Origin: Solanum dulcamara
Lineage: Eukaryota; Streptophyta; Magnoliopsida; Solanales; Solanaceae
NCBI RefSeq assembly: GCF_947179165.1
Contig: NC_077247.1
Coordinates: forward strand, 9,635,001-9,699,000
Direction of reading: 5' to 3'
Length of the DNA: 64,000 bases
Both the position numbers and the translations under genes were made by a program. The notes under the pieces are model-generated. The model was not told the origin of the DNA. It saw only the letters and a program-made list of their open reading frames with translations, and did no database searches. Of the stretch, positions 10,743 through 22,783 are shown in pieces; the first letter of the stretch is position 1; every line of letters begins with the position of its first letter.

Positions 10743-13268
10743 TGTAATGACCTTGAAGGTCATATTTGGATTTTTTCATAAAATGACCATTTTAACCCTT
10801 TCTTTAGTTGCCCCGAGTCATTTCTGATTGGTATCGGGTGTTGGTTTTTGAAAATTCTATGAAAAGTTGAGTCTTTTAATTTTGAGTTTTCATAAGCTTT
10901 AAGTGTTCAAAAGTGATATTTTGGATCAATCGGAGCTACGGGTCTCGGATTGGAATTCTGCAGATTCCAACACCTCCAAAATGTGGAAATTGCTCTTGGA
11001 GAGTTTATAGAATCAGTTTTGAAGTTGTAACAAAGATTTAAGGTCTTGAGTTGGGAATTTGAAGAATTTTAGGCCAAGGTTTGACTTGGTCAACTTTCAA
11101 GTTGTGATGCTCGGAATGAAAATCTGATGACTAAGTTGGATTTGGGGATGATTTTGGGTCTAGAAGAAGTGTTGGTTGAATATTTAGATGCCCCGAGCCC
11201 TTTTTGGTATTTTGAAGGACTAAGTTGGTTTAGTTATGACTTTTCGAGTTTCGTGTTAAGAAGACCTCGAATTCGAATTTTGATGGTTTAGGCTAGTAGT
11301 ATTGTCGTTATGAGTATCAAGGTAATTGATATGAGTTTTGAGCCATTTGGCGCTTTTGACTTTGAAAGTTAGCCTTGGTTGACTTTGGTCAACAATCTTG
11401 GAAAATGCGCTCGGATGAAAATTCTGATAGTGTAGTTAGTTCTAGAATGTCAAGTTTGTTGTAGAATAACCCTTCGTTCGCTTTTCAATGCTTCTGGTCT
11501 AATCTTGCGGTCCATTGTGGAATTTGGCTTAAAATGACATTTGGGCGTGGGACTCACTTTTTTTAAAATTATCTCGTATGGAAATTTTGAATGCGACATT
11601 GAGTTTAGAAGGTCAAATTTGGTTGGATAGCATATCTCATTTGTGCACACAGGGTTCCGAACGAATCTCGAGCACCCCGTTGGAGATTTTGGACTGTGCC
11701 AAAAAGAGGGTGCAACAGTGCACTGTTGGTGCAAGCATAATAACCCCATTTTTGGGTTTTTTCTCCAACTTCAAGACCCCATATCTTGAGCTATAGAGCT
11801 CCAAATTGGGTGATTCAGAAAGCAAACTTGTGATATTTTTCTAGGAAAATGCATCGTAGAGTTTGGAAACTGATTTGGGGTATTTGATTGACGTAAAATC
11901 TTGATTCTAGCTGCTGCATTGTCAATTTTCAGAGTGATTTTTTGAAGAACTTTGAAAGTTAATTTCTTGGTCTATTTAAATGCGATTTCGGTGATACAAA
12001 GGTCGAACTTCAAGAGAATTTTGAGGGGAATGTGTTGGTGAGCTCGAACAATGCATTAGAAGTTTTGTTGGAGGTAAATTTTATGTTTAAGGTACTGCCT
12101 TTATCATTTTCGAGTTGGAATTTTAATGGATTTTGGAGGATTGTAACTTGATTATTTTAGCTTATTTTTTAGTGATTCTTGGGGATAAATTGTGAGTTAC
12201 TCCACAAGAAACATCGTAGTATGTTTGATTTGGATCGTGGGGGTTTCAGTTTTGAGAAATTAATTCATATAGATGCTACCTTATTCCTTCGTTTAACTTG
12301 AAAATGTTGGAATTTTGTTGCATGCTCATTTCGTGTCGTTTTCCAACCCCGGAATGTGTTTCCATTTGATTGTTGAGCTTGGAGTGCTGTTTTATACTAG
12401 TTTTTGGGATTAATTCCAGAATTTCAGATACGGGTTCTACATCTTCCATTTTGGACCCCAAAATTAGCTCATCTTTGAATACGATAATTTTAGTTTCATA
12501 ATGACCATATTAAGGTTGTTATTCTATTTTTGACATTCAGGCAGAAATTCAAGGCGTCGAAAAGGAAAATCTCAGATTCCATTACTTGTAGCACACATGG
12601 TTAGCCTACAGGTAGGATATGGTATTCCCCTCGTTAGACTGAGCATGTTTAGGAAATTGTATCTTCAATTTTATGGGTTTGGAGGGGTTTGGGCATCGAG
12701 CATGATAAATTCCTAGATTTCATGCCTTAGCTTTTATTTTTGGGGTGTTGTCAGATTGTTAACGCATTTCTTCAATTATTGTTGATATTCATACCATGTC
12801 GTGTGTGCTGTGTCTTTGGTTATATATTGGAAAGTATCTTTGGCCTTAGTCTAGGCTTAAACTAGTGTTGCCTTAGACTTGCGCGATATTGGGTGCCATT
12901 GGGCCTTAGAACTTCTCTGGTATTATTTTGGACTGCTTATCTCCATGTAGACTGATATAGCAGACGTAATTCTGATAGTCTGATCTTTAACTAGGAAGTA
13001 ACATGGCTTTGGTAACCTTACCTATGTAACTTCCTATTCTACTGTCGGTCTTGTATTGCTTGGTTCTTAGTTCTTGAAGTCTTTTCGATGATCCTGGTTG
13101 AATGTGGTCCAGACTGGGGTATGGCGCTCGATTTGGGGGTACTCCCCGTGATGCTCAATTGGCTGCGGATTCCTAATTCAGACCGACTCGCCTCTGTTCA
13201 TGGTTCAAGTTCCTATTTTACTTTACTTTGTTGTGGCTTAAGCCCACCACTTTTCTATACAGCCTCGG

Positions 13269-13549
13269 TTCAAGTCCATCGCTTCTTACTCACCATGGTT
13301 TGAATCCTTATCTACAATTACCCGATTCAAGTTTGTGGTCTAGCTTACACATAGTTTGACTTCTTAGCTATAATTACCGAGTTCAAGTCTGTGGTCTAGC
13401 TTACACATGGTTCACTTCCTTAGCTACAGTTACCAAATTCAAGTTCGTGGTCTAGCTTACACGTGGTTTGACTCCTTAGCTGCTGTTACCTGTTTCAAGT
13501 CCATGGTCTAGCTTACACGTGGTTCAATTCCTTATCTACCATCAGCTTT
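13269..13549. repeat. 56-bp minisatellite in solo LTR I
   Basis: Units begin TTCAAGTYYRTGGTCTAGC at 13326, 13382, 13438 and 13494, exactly 56 bp apart. A more diverged unit precedes at 13269 and a partial one follows 13549. Confidence 0.9.
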
Positions 13550-13707
13550 GGGTTAAGGTTTTAGGTTTTCAGGATGGTACGGTTCAAGTCCAAGAAATTA
13601 TTGGCATTGTTGGAACTTTATCGGATCTGCTCTTTTTACTTTAACTATCTTTGCTTATGTCGGTCTTATGGGGGTCATTCAGGTCTTTACCTTAGACTTG
13701 TGCACAA

Positions 13708-13815
13708 ACATACCCATTGGGTTTATGGGAGCCCAATGGATTTAGCATGGTTCTTTCTCTTACATACCCATTGGGTTTATGGGAGCCCAATGGATTTAGC
13801 ATGGTTCTTTCTCTT
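13708..13815. repeat. 54-bp perfect tandem duplication
   Basis: Two adjacent copies begin ACATACCCATTGGGTTTATG at 13708 and 13762, and I saw no difference between them. Within each unit CCCATTGGG...CCCAATGG forms a small inverted repeat. Identity implies a recent duplication. Confidence 0.92.
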
Positions 13816-14402
13816 TGTGTGTTAAGTATGCTCGTGTAGATAACTACATTTACTTCTGTCTTGTCTTTTGTTGTGGTTGCTTTCTCACATTTCAGTTTAC
13901 TTTTTCTTATCTTGCTCAGTTGACCTATGATTCTTATTGGGTACTTGTTGTTTTAGTACTCATACTACACTCTGCATCTTTTTTCATGATGCAGGTATGA
14001 GTACTAGCTACTTACATTGATTCGAGCAAGATGTGGTCGTGATTAGAGGCTAGGGTAAGCACATTGTGTTCTAGATTTACTCGTCTCCCTCTGTATACAT
14101 ATTTTACCTGTCTTTTGCTTTTTGAGACAGCCCTATTTTTGTGGTCCACTTTTGGGACTTGTACACTTTTGTAGTAGCTCTGTACATGAGACTTCCAGGT
14201 TCTGGAGGAGATTTATTTGTATATATTTAGCTTTCCTTCTGCCCATTCATGTATGTTCCTATTATTTCATTATTGTTGTTAGATTGAATTATTGGTCTTT
14301 TATCCTAACATTCCATTACTCACAGTTCCGTATTATGGGTATGTTTGCCTACTAGTGGGTCATAGTAGACGCTATCATAACCTGAGAAATTGGGTCATGA
14401 CA

Positions 14403-14709
14403 AGTCCTTATTTCGATAAATGCATTAAAATATGGCTTTTGATTTCTCCACTCAGCCTTAAAGTAAATGCATAATATTCTTAATCATTAGTCTTTATCAT
14501 GCTCAAAATCAGTGAATGAATGACTTCAAATCAAATGATTTATTATGCTCATAACTCCTTTCTTAGTTAAGATATGAAATTTAAATTATTCTGTAAACCT
14601 AAAATAATGCATATAATTAAACACTACAAATACTCAACTAGGGTTCATGCGAATGTAAATATGAATGACTATTCAAGAACTTAAATCATGGGAATCATCA
14701 CAATAGAAT
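14403..14709 (-). repeat. LTR B2, segment 2 of 4
   Basis: Aligns to B1 around 7210-7500, including the CAACTAGGGTTCATG block (14636 against 7430). Bounded by solo LTR I on the left and by the TAGAT duplication of solo LTR C' on the right. Confidence 0.7.
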
Positions 14710-14714
14710 TAGAT

Positions 14715-16263
14715 TGTAACATTTCTCAAAATGCTTATAAGTTCCTTAAGAATGCCTTGGGAATAGGCCACTCGCGTAACGCATTATCCTTATTATTTTT
14801 GCAAATCCAAGTTCAGAATGTTGATTAGGGGGTCAAAACCTGCGGGAAAATGGTCTCTGTTGATTTTTAGGACTCTTATATCAAAAGATGAACTTTTTCA
14901 AAAATTACACAAAACAGTGAGGTGCACGGCAGCTCCGCGTCGCCCACTTGTTCCCGTTCAACGTAATTTTTTCCCAAGTCAAAATCATGCAAAAATCTCA
15001 TTCGCTAAAAATTGGCCTATCCAGGAGTGGCTCTGCGTCGCGGACCTATGCAAGAAATTTTGCCTGAATTCAGTTTTAAAGTAAGGGCACTTTAGGCTTT
15101 TCCCTAAATGTTAGTTAATGAACCTTGACATTTTTAGGTCTTGATTCTACACTATAAACTATCATAAACCCTTAATTCCATTTATTCTTCTGCAATTCAC
15201 CAACTCAAATATTTCTCTCTCTACAAGAGCTCTCAAGGAATTCATTGAAGAATTCAAACAAATTCACTCAAGCTCTCTATTAAAAACTCGCAAATTCTTT
15301 CAAATTCCTTAGTCTTCTCACTCAAGGTATGTGGTATTTATTCAAGAATTCTTTCATCCGTGAAGCCCAATAAATTTCTCAAGTTTTCAATTAAATTCAA
15401 GTATGAGATTTTATGGGTTTTATGATCTCTATTCAAATTGCATGAATTATGATTCCACTTATGGTTATGAATCTATGTCAAGATAAATTGATGGTTATTG
15501 TATTGAATTGAAGAGTTTTTCAATAAATTCTTCTACATTGATCTCTAGGTTTCATGATATGAATTATGAGTATTTTCAATTATACTTCCAAATGATATTA
15601 TCTTTATGAATTATGTATGGGCTATTAGAAAGTATATGATCATGCATGTTTTCAAGTCAATTTCATGATTTTCAAGTCAATTGATCATATATTCATGTTT
15701 TACTCTAATTTCCAACTATGAATTATGATTTTGTGTTGAGTTATGAGTTGATCACGAGTTAAATAATTTCCAATGAAAGCTTTATATGAGTTAAAGTTGA
15801 GATATGATTCTAAAGTTAAAGTGATGATTATGATCACAGTTAAGATCAAAATATGTTTAAAGATGGTGATAAGGACAATTCTCACCGAAGTTATAGATTC
15901 TTATTAATGTTTAAAGATGGTGGTAAGGATAATTCTCACTGAAGTTGTGGATTCCTAAAAATCACTCAATAGATGAGCTATTCCTAATATATTTTAAAGA
16001 TAGATTGATAGGTTGTTACTATATTTTCCTACTATGTTATGATCATGTTTATGAGTTTCCATTGGGATATTGACTAAGCACCAAAAGGGCTTCTAGGTGG
16101 GGTTCAGTCCGGTAACGCACTTAGTAACCCAAGGAATCCTAGTAAAAACCTAAAGTCCCAAATTACATTTCCCACGCCGGTTTCCTTCATGGCCTAGATA
16201 GTGGATCCACAAATAGCACAGTTGAGTGCAGTTGAATTATTTTTGGAGTATTCCCTAGCAAGG
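14715..16263 (+). repeat. Solo LTR C', segment 1 of 3
   Basis: Starts TGTAACATTTCTC at 14715 after the duplicated pentamer TAGAT (14710-14714). It is homologous, in reverse, to the 5' LTR of element C: compare 14755-14860 with 60470-60580, both containing ATAACGCATTATCCTTA-like text followed by GGGGGTC. The last five bases, CAAGG, are the target duplicated by element F. The frame at 14818-15084 is a chance frame. Confidence 0.88.
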
Positions 16264-19200
16264 TGTCACGACCCAACCTCGTAGGCCACGACTGGGGTCT
16301 GACCTGGACCACCGTATAGGTACCTATCAACTACACTTAAGTTGAACCATGTGTGATGTAATACTATACATAACTCCAATGGGTCCAAATTGTTTTCCAT
16401 AAACCTGTAGCCTCATTCACCTGTATCATAACAGGAAAAGGAACGCGAGCCAACGAGGTTGCCATACCATGAAAACATTTGCAATAAGTCATATGAGCAC
16501 AATTGAAACAAATTTACAAGTAACCCACACACACATGTCTACACACCTCTAAGAGTAATAACTGCATCATATGGTGGGACAGGGCCCCGCCATACCCTTG
16601 GATATACAAATATATACATATTACATGGCCAGTATAAAAAAATTAGGCTCCAGAATAGTGGAGCACTTCCAACATAGCTGAGAGGAAATCCTAAGCTAAC
16701 GGATCTCTAAAATAAACACATGTACCTGCGGGCATGAAACGCAGCCCCCCGAGAAAAAGGAGGGTTAGTACGATATATGTACTGAGTATGTAACACATAA
16801 CACATCATAACTGAGACCATAATTTAAATAGGGATGGAGGGGACAAGTATAATAATTTAACGACTTACTGTACCTATACCTTAGGACACGTAACCATATA
16901 CATCATCATATGCTATGCCCAACCCTCTAGTGAATTCGATGTCATAATCATTTCCTCATATTCATATGTCATCATATCATCTTGCATTTTATTTTATCAT
17001 ATCATCGTATACGACATCATATCATCGTATACGGTATAATCTTATCATGTATGTCATTGTACTACATCCAATTCACTACGGGGCTCGGGGTCACAAATGT
17101 ATCACTCTAATCTCATATGCATGCCTACATAAAGTATCCGTCCCTCTAAGGAGGGACTCGGTGTTCCTTCTTTATTTTGCCACATATACCATCCTATTAC
17201 AGCCGGCTCAGGACTCGGTGAATAATCGTATTGTTATAACATATAACATATATCACACCTCATATACAGAATCATCTTCTCGTGCGTGGAACTGTACACA
17301 TCCGGCCCAGAACGTGGTCAAAGAAGTAGTAAAACTGTGCAGATAACGTTCCCGACCCATCATGGGACTCGAGGAAGGATGGGTTATAGTATGCATGAGT
17401 AAAGTAGTAAGAAACCATATGCAACTAAGTCATTATTTGAGACTCGATGAAATAGTCTAGTGAACCGTCACCTGAAGACCAGAGGAGTAATTATCCAAGG
17501 TACCCCTTTAGATGTCATTAGGTCTTACCTCAGTAGGGGCTTCAAGGATCACAGACATGCATCAAGAAAATGCCACACAATTTATGCAATCAGAAATATA
17601 GTCTATGCAATCAGAAACATAATTTATCTAGTCAAAGACTCAACTTATGCAATCAGACGCATTTGTCATTTCGGAGCCTTTAAAAAGAGGAGCTGGTACC
17701 TCTACTTACTATTCATTATATCGTAGGCTATAGTAGTTTGACTACTTTCAGACTCTTAATGTACAGAACTGAATAGAAGTCACGAGTTACACTCAGAGCT
17801 CATAAATGGAATTACCTCTAAACACATATCATATATCATTTTACTTAAAATTAATTCATTCTAAAGGAAAGAAGAGATAGGGTTTACATGTACTACTTTT
17901 CATCACATAGAAGACTTAAGGGAAACAACCCAACTATTGCAGGAGTTCTAACATCAAAAGTAAATGAGAGTTTCGACTTATATTCATGGCTTTATGAATG
18001 GATTGAATCCTAAATATGACATAAATATCATTCATAACTTACATCTAAGACATGCCAAAAGAAAAAAAAGATGGCTGTACATACTTATTCCAAAAACACG
18101 CCAAAAGAAAGCTTCACATACCTCGTATGGACTTCTCTTAATCACGTACACGACATCGTCCTCCAAACCTATTTAACATGGAATCAAGGCGAGTATCAAC
18201 AATCTTAAAATTTTCAGCGTCTTCGGTTGCACCTTAGTATTCACATAACTCATTTCCTCGCTCGCCTCTTCGACTAGTTCCTTAACTCGTTTAAAGAGTT
18301 ACCGAAAATTGGGCAGAATCTCCCCTATAATATGCCCTATACGAATTCCCAATTACATACCTAATTACTACAGCAAACCAACAACAACAACCTGCAGCTC
18401 ATATACAAGTAAAACATGGCAACATTACACAATGTAAACTCCACCCAACTTGCTGAAAATTTTAATACCAAAATAGGGTTTCTAGTCTTTGTTTTGCAAA
18501 ACCTTTAACTATACGAGCAGAACCCACACCCCTTTTAAAATATATCTAGTCCCTGCAACACATCACCACACCTGCAGCATCACCCCACATGCACAACAGC
18601 CCATTTCGACTACAATTTAACTACGACAACTTCACTTTCGATTGTTTCTATTGTCGGGCATTTCCATGACATTTTTTATACTTATAGAACTATAAAAGGT
18701 ATATAACACACTACATAACAACCCCATAAACTTCAAATTAGAAGGGGAGACCTAACCTTTCCCGAAATTGGCTAAAACTCGCCAAAACCCGCCTCAAAAA
18801 CCTCTTGATGTGCTGAAACGGAGTGGACTGTTTGCTGTCCATTTGGTGCTTCTACAAACCCTAACATCACATTATTCACAACCTAATAAAATTTACAAAT
18901 CCTTAAAAAATGTGGGGGAAGTGAATCAAGCCATAGCTTATTATATGGCTTTCCAAACTTGCTGAAAATGAACTTCGGAACCTCCTTGACGCGACTGAAA
19001 TGTTGTGTCTGCTTGTTACTCGTTTTTGCTGCCCCAAATAGGTAAGTTATATTATTAACCACCTAAAATTGATAGAATAATACCTTATGTAATTAATTTA
19101 CAGAGTGAAATCGGGATGTACCTCTTTTTTTCTCCTTAAGACGTCACCCTTTTCCTTTAGCTTTTAGGGTTTCTTTTCCTTTGCTTTTGCTGCAGATTTT

Positions 19201-19784
19201 TGGATAGAACTGAATTATAAGTCCCTATATACATATATATGTGGTATTAGGAGGTGACACGGGTCATCCCCATAGGGTGACACGTGTCCATCCCCTATTG
19301 GGCCACAGATCCATGCCTTACCCCTAGGCTACCACATGTCCTTATGGGCCCTACCTCCCAAGTAGTTGGGTCACCTACTTGACCCTAAGTAGGTGGGTCA
19401 CCTGGTTGCTTGAGGTGCTTCCACGTGTCTCTCCTTTATTGCCTGCCATGTGTCGTCTTTTCCCCTTCCTCGTGGGTTCGTAATCTCTTCTTATTTTAGG
19501 ACTATGTAATCCATGCTATGTAAGCTTAGTATGTCCTCAAGTAGCTCAAGTATGTAAGACATCTAAGTTGGTAGCTTACGTAGGTAAATCGAGTCCTACG
19601 ACTCATTATTTGGCCTTCAATTCCTTCTGGATTCTTATGACTCTATTTCCAACCTTCTCTACTATGGGGTAACACATTCTCCTTTCCTTAGAGTCGTTTG
19701 ATAGTGTCGTAGCTTATCCGACTCACATGATAATGTCTAAGGAACTTAAGAGACATTCCGAGCTCGAGAGTGTGGGGTGTATCA
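16264..19784 (-). repeat. 3' LTR of element F (about 3.5 kb)
   Basis: TGTCACGACCC at 16264 to GGGGTGTATCA at 19784 on the plus strand. It keeps the promoter block (TATA-like text near 19225-19245, TGACACG...GACACGTGTCC near 19254-19288, imperfect CAAGTAGTTG / CACCTACTTG hairpin at 19359-19381) that the 5' LTR of the same element has lost. It also holds the GGCTCC...GGAGC hairpin with A-run at 16637-16664. Frames at 16966-18965 are chance frames. Confidence 0.92.
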
Positions 19785-19800
19785 TCCTTTCCCCCTTTAG
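19785..19800 (-). other. Polypurine tract of element F
   Basis: On the minus strand CTAAAGGGGGAAAGGA immediately precedes the 3' LTR start. This is the plus-strand primer site of LTR elements. Confidence 0.9.
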
Positions 19801-19902
19801 AACATTCATCCCCGAATATTGATTAAAACTTCCCTTAAGACTTTATACAAACTGTAGGGAGATTCCTTTCTATTGCAATAACATACATTTTCATCCAAGT
19901 AA

Positions 19903-20178
19903 TTAATATACGAGTTCCAGGAGTGGGGGTTTACCTGTAGACATTGGGAATAGGTAGGGATACCTGTGTTTCATGTCCTCTTCAGCTTTCCAAGTTATTT
20001 CTTTATGATTCTTATTCCGCCACAGTACCTTGACAAAAGCTACATCCTTAGTTCGCAACCCTTTTAATCTGCCGATCCAAGATGGCAATAGGTTGCCCCT
20101 CGTAGGATAAATCCCTGTTACGTAGACCTCCTCTATGGGAAATATTCTAGGAGGGTCATTTATATACTTGCGGAGCAT
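19903..20178 (-). pseudogene. Integrase C-terminal remnant of element F
   Basis: A 91-residue minus-strand frame starting MLRKYINDPPRIF, with EEVYVT, then LRTKDVAFVKVLWRNKN, then ITWKAEEDMKHRYPYLF, matches the carboxy end of Gypsy chromovirus-type integrase, where the pol frame normally ends in front of the polypurine tract. The catalytic core is absent: compared with element G, about 850 bp including the core are missing between about 20200 and 20300. It cannot encode an active enzyme. Confidence 0.85.
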
Positions 20179-22767
20179 TGATCTGTGAAAACTGAATGTA
20201 TTATTTCCAATTGGATGGTAGGTCCCACTTATAGTCAGCTTTATCTATCTTAACCCATATAAACATATACTTCCATAGAGTGCGAGGTCAGCTTGCACTA
20301 TAACCTACCTTAATTGTCTTCTATTAACGAGTAATCACTTAATCTTACTCTTAGTATGCCAATGCTCATAGGCTGCACAATTATTCTTGTGCCATTTGCA
20401 CAAGGTGCGTTCCAATTTAGTCATAATCTTTTCTGCTCTTGGCTTACTCTGTTCTATATGTGCCATTGCACTAACACGCACTTACAATCTCTTTTTGTCA
20501 TTCTTGTTTCGTTGCCTTTTTCACTTCCAAAGAGGTCACCCATCCTAATGCTACTCTCACCCAAGCACACTTAACTTTGGAGTTTTGACAGAATTCGGTG
20601 CATTAGTACGGGTATGATCGCGTCCATCCCTTATGGGGTATCGTTTGACGTTTAAGCGTTCCCATTTATATACGATAATGTCAGTTGATTTTCTCTCACA
20701 CTTGTTCTTCCCTTGTCCACTTCTCCCCTTTTAGGGTGTATCCATGTCACCCTCCGTTTATTTTCAGTTACTCAAATGTGAATGATTCTACTTTCAACAT
20801 AGTTTACGTGCTGCACCATATCTACTTTTTCTGTTAAATCATCCCCATGTTAGGTTTACTTTATAGAAAACCCTAGCACAACATAGGGTGCTTTAATATT
20901 AGCACTGTATCATATAAAATCTCATCTAATGGTTGATACTTGATTAATATCTATAATGTAGCAGTGCATTCAAAGTCACATTCCATTCATCCCAATCAGT
21001 GATTAGCATGACTCGTAATTGGTTCAAATTCTCCTCTCGAGAGTACTTATACTTTGATGATTCATGTTTCAAGCTCCGTCATTATACTAACCTTATTCTA
21101 GTGGATACCACTTATTCTTCTAATAACCTCGTAATGCAGTAGTTGTTCTGCAAATCGACATTCCCTCTCCTTGCAGGATCTCACTAATCATTAGGTGAAG
21201 TCACGTATACACAATACTTCCTTATGTCTCCTGAGCTTTCATCTTTGTCATGTGCTTAAGGCGCCTTTCTAATCCTGCTTAAAACCACATCAACTTCGTT
21301 GCAGAAGTGGCCTTGTCTTATCACCTTTTTATCGTACTATACTTTTAGTTCGTAACTGTCTAATTCTCTTTTTGTTCGATACTCACACTTAATTAATCAT
21401 ATCTATCTTGAGTGTCTCCATTAAAACTTCTCTATTATTCCTCCAGCTCATGTCCATTTTTGGTTAGGCACAAGGAATTCCATATTACTCTTTATTTCCT
21501 TGAACTAGCTATCCTTTTCGTCATCACATAACCTTTATTCAAAACTTTCCTTATAGAACTTGATAAATCTTCCTTATTTTTTCAATAGCTTGCTTTTCCG
21601 TTTCACACCTATCTTTACATTCCATTCACATCGACCACATCATACCTTCTAGTTATTTCCTTACTAAGCTTTACTTATTCTCATAGCGGTTTTTGTTATA
21701 TTCACATGGTACCTTTTTCGAATTTAGTCCCATAGTATAACACTACTTGACCTTCTTCATGATTCTTACTATGGGCTACTTACCCTTCTTAGTTAGTCTT
21801 ATCCTTAATGTTGCACAAATTGTCTTATTAATACTTCACTTCTGTCATAATCCTTTTTCTCTTGTACTCTTGTTGTAATCATACTGTTACTTATTTCAAC
21901 TATAACTCGTCATAGATTATCCCTATGTATCAATTCAGGTGATGCCTTACTATATCGTTTTATCCCGATCTATCAGTCTTCTCTAAGTCATCTTCATTGT
22001 CTTATAAGTCGTTTCCAACTTCGTTCTACTATATCAGTATCGACCTCCTAGTTTCTATTGCCATTAGTTCAGCAATTAATTCATTTCTCGGGGTCAGCCA
22101 CGCTCGTAGTTTAATCAAATCTCATTATTGTTGTAGCAATAACCTTTCAAGACATACTACAGCCCTGTATCTCGTTCTCTTATTATTTCTAGGAAAATTT
22201 GGGCAGAGTTTCCTCTGTATTTCTTACTATCTCAACACTTGCACGCAGAAAATACCAATAATGCCTCACAGGGAACACATATATATGTTCATATCCTATC
22301 ATATCACAGCCACACAATACACACATATATATTTATATCATCTCATATCGCAGTCACACAGGGCGCCTACATTAGTAGTATGAAAATGGACTTACCTCGT
22401 ATGTCCCCTCGAACTCCACCTGTTGCACTTTCCTGTATACTTTTCCTTTCATTTTCCAACTTTATATATCAATTGTATTGCAACACCTTACCTGACATAG
22501 GTCCTTCATGCCTTTGCTTACCTGCGTGCTTTGTAACTTCCAATATCGTCAGTTACTTCCTTCTATCGATATTGTTCTTCTTTTGAAATCATAAGTTAGT
22601 ATGAGGAATTTCATTCTCTATGACTCGGCTCTATCACACGATCTTAGATATGAAAGAAAGGTAACATACTAAATGTCTTGTAGCCTCCTATCTATAGATG
22701 TGGTGCACAACACATTGATAAACAAGACTCTACTAGACACGGTCTGTAGACATTCTAAGGACGAACT
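20179..22767 (-). other. Non-coding interior and leader of element F
   Basis: No gag, protease or RT motif is readable on either strand. The stretch is T/C-rich on the plus strand and aligns to the interior of G, and near the primer site (22240-22767) to E and A. The two longer frames at 21997-22383 and 22239-22586 overlap each other and have no known motif. Confidence 0.75.
20523..20623 (-). pseudogene. 5S rRNA-derived segment inside element F
   Basis: The minus strand follows the plant 5S rRNA gene from near its 5' end (GCGATCATACC) through CACTAATGCACCG-like text, AGTTAAGTGTGCTTGGGTGAG, and GGATGGGTGACCTC, stopping about 15 bases before the normal 3' end. The internal promoter A-box region carries CG to TG changes (GCGTGC to GTGTGC, GGGCGAG to GGGTGAG), as expected for methylated repeats. 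It is in the same orientation as element F. The corresponding place in G (44650-45050) lacks it. It is not a functional 5S gene. Confidence 0.85.
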
Positions 22768-22779
22768 GCTCTGATACCA
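22768..22779 (-). other. Primer binding site of element F
   Basis: Minus strand TGGTATCAGAGC, a perfect match to the usual tRNA-iMet primer site, 4 bases from the 5' LTR. Confidence 0.93.
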
Positions 22780-22783
22780 CTTC

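Larger units (their letters stand above)
10743..14402 (+). repeat. Solo LTR I (about 3.7 kb)
   Basis: Begins TGTAATGACC and ends TGGGTCATGACA, with B2 sequence on both sides. There is no primer site, polypurine tract or coding domain, so it is read as a solo LTR; plus orientation is inferred from the ...GGGTC.TGACA 3' end that it shares in style with element E. The flanking pentamers (ACTAT left, AGTCC right) do not match, so either an end has eroded or the deletion was not a simple LTR-LTR recombination. It contains a 56-bp minisatellite and a 54-bp duplication. Confidence 0.65.

Noticed and set aside
10743..14402. Segment I as a full retrotransposon
   Set aside because: No primer site, polypurine tract, second LTR or coding domain; only the two terminal motifs are seen.
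16966..17346. 126-codon plus-strand frame in the left LTR of F
   Set aside because: Antisense to the element, made of ATCAT-rich repeats; the right LTR copy is interrupted, and there is no motif.
21997..22586. Two overlapping plus-strand frames with hydrophobic stretches, possible small membrane proteins
   Set aside because: They lie antisense in the T/C-rich interior of F, overlap each other, and are not preserved in the homologous interior of G.
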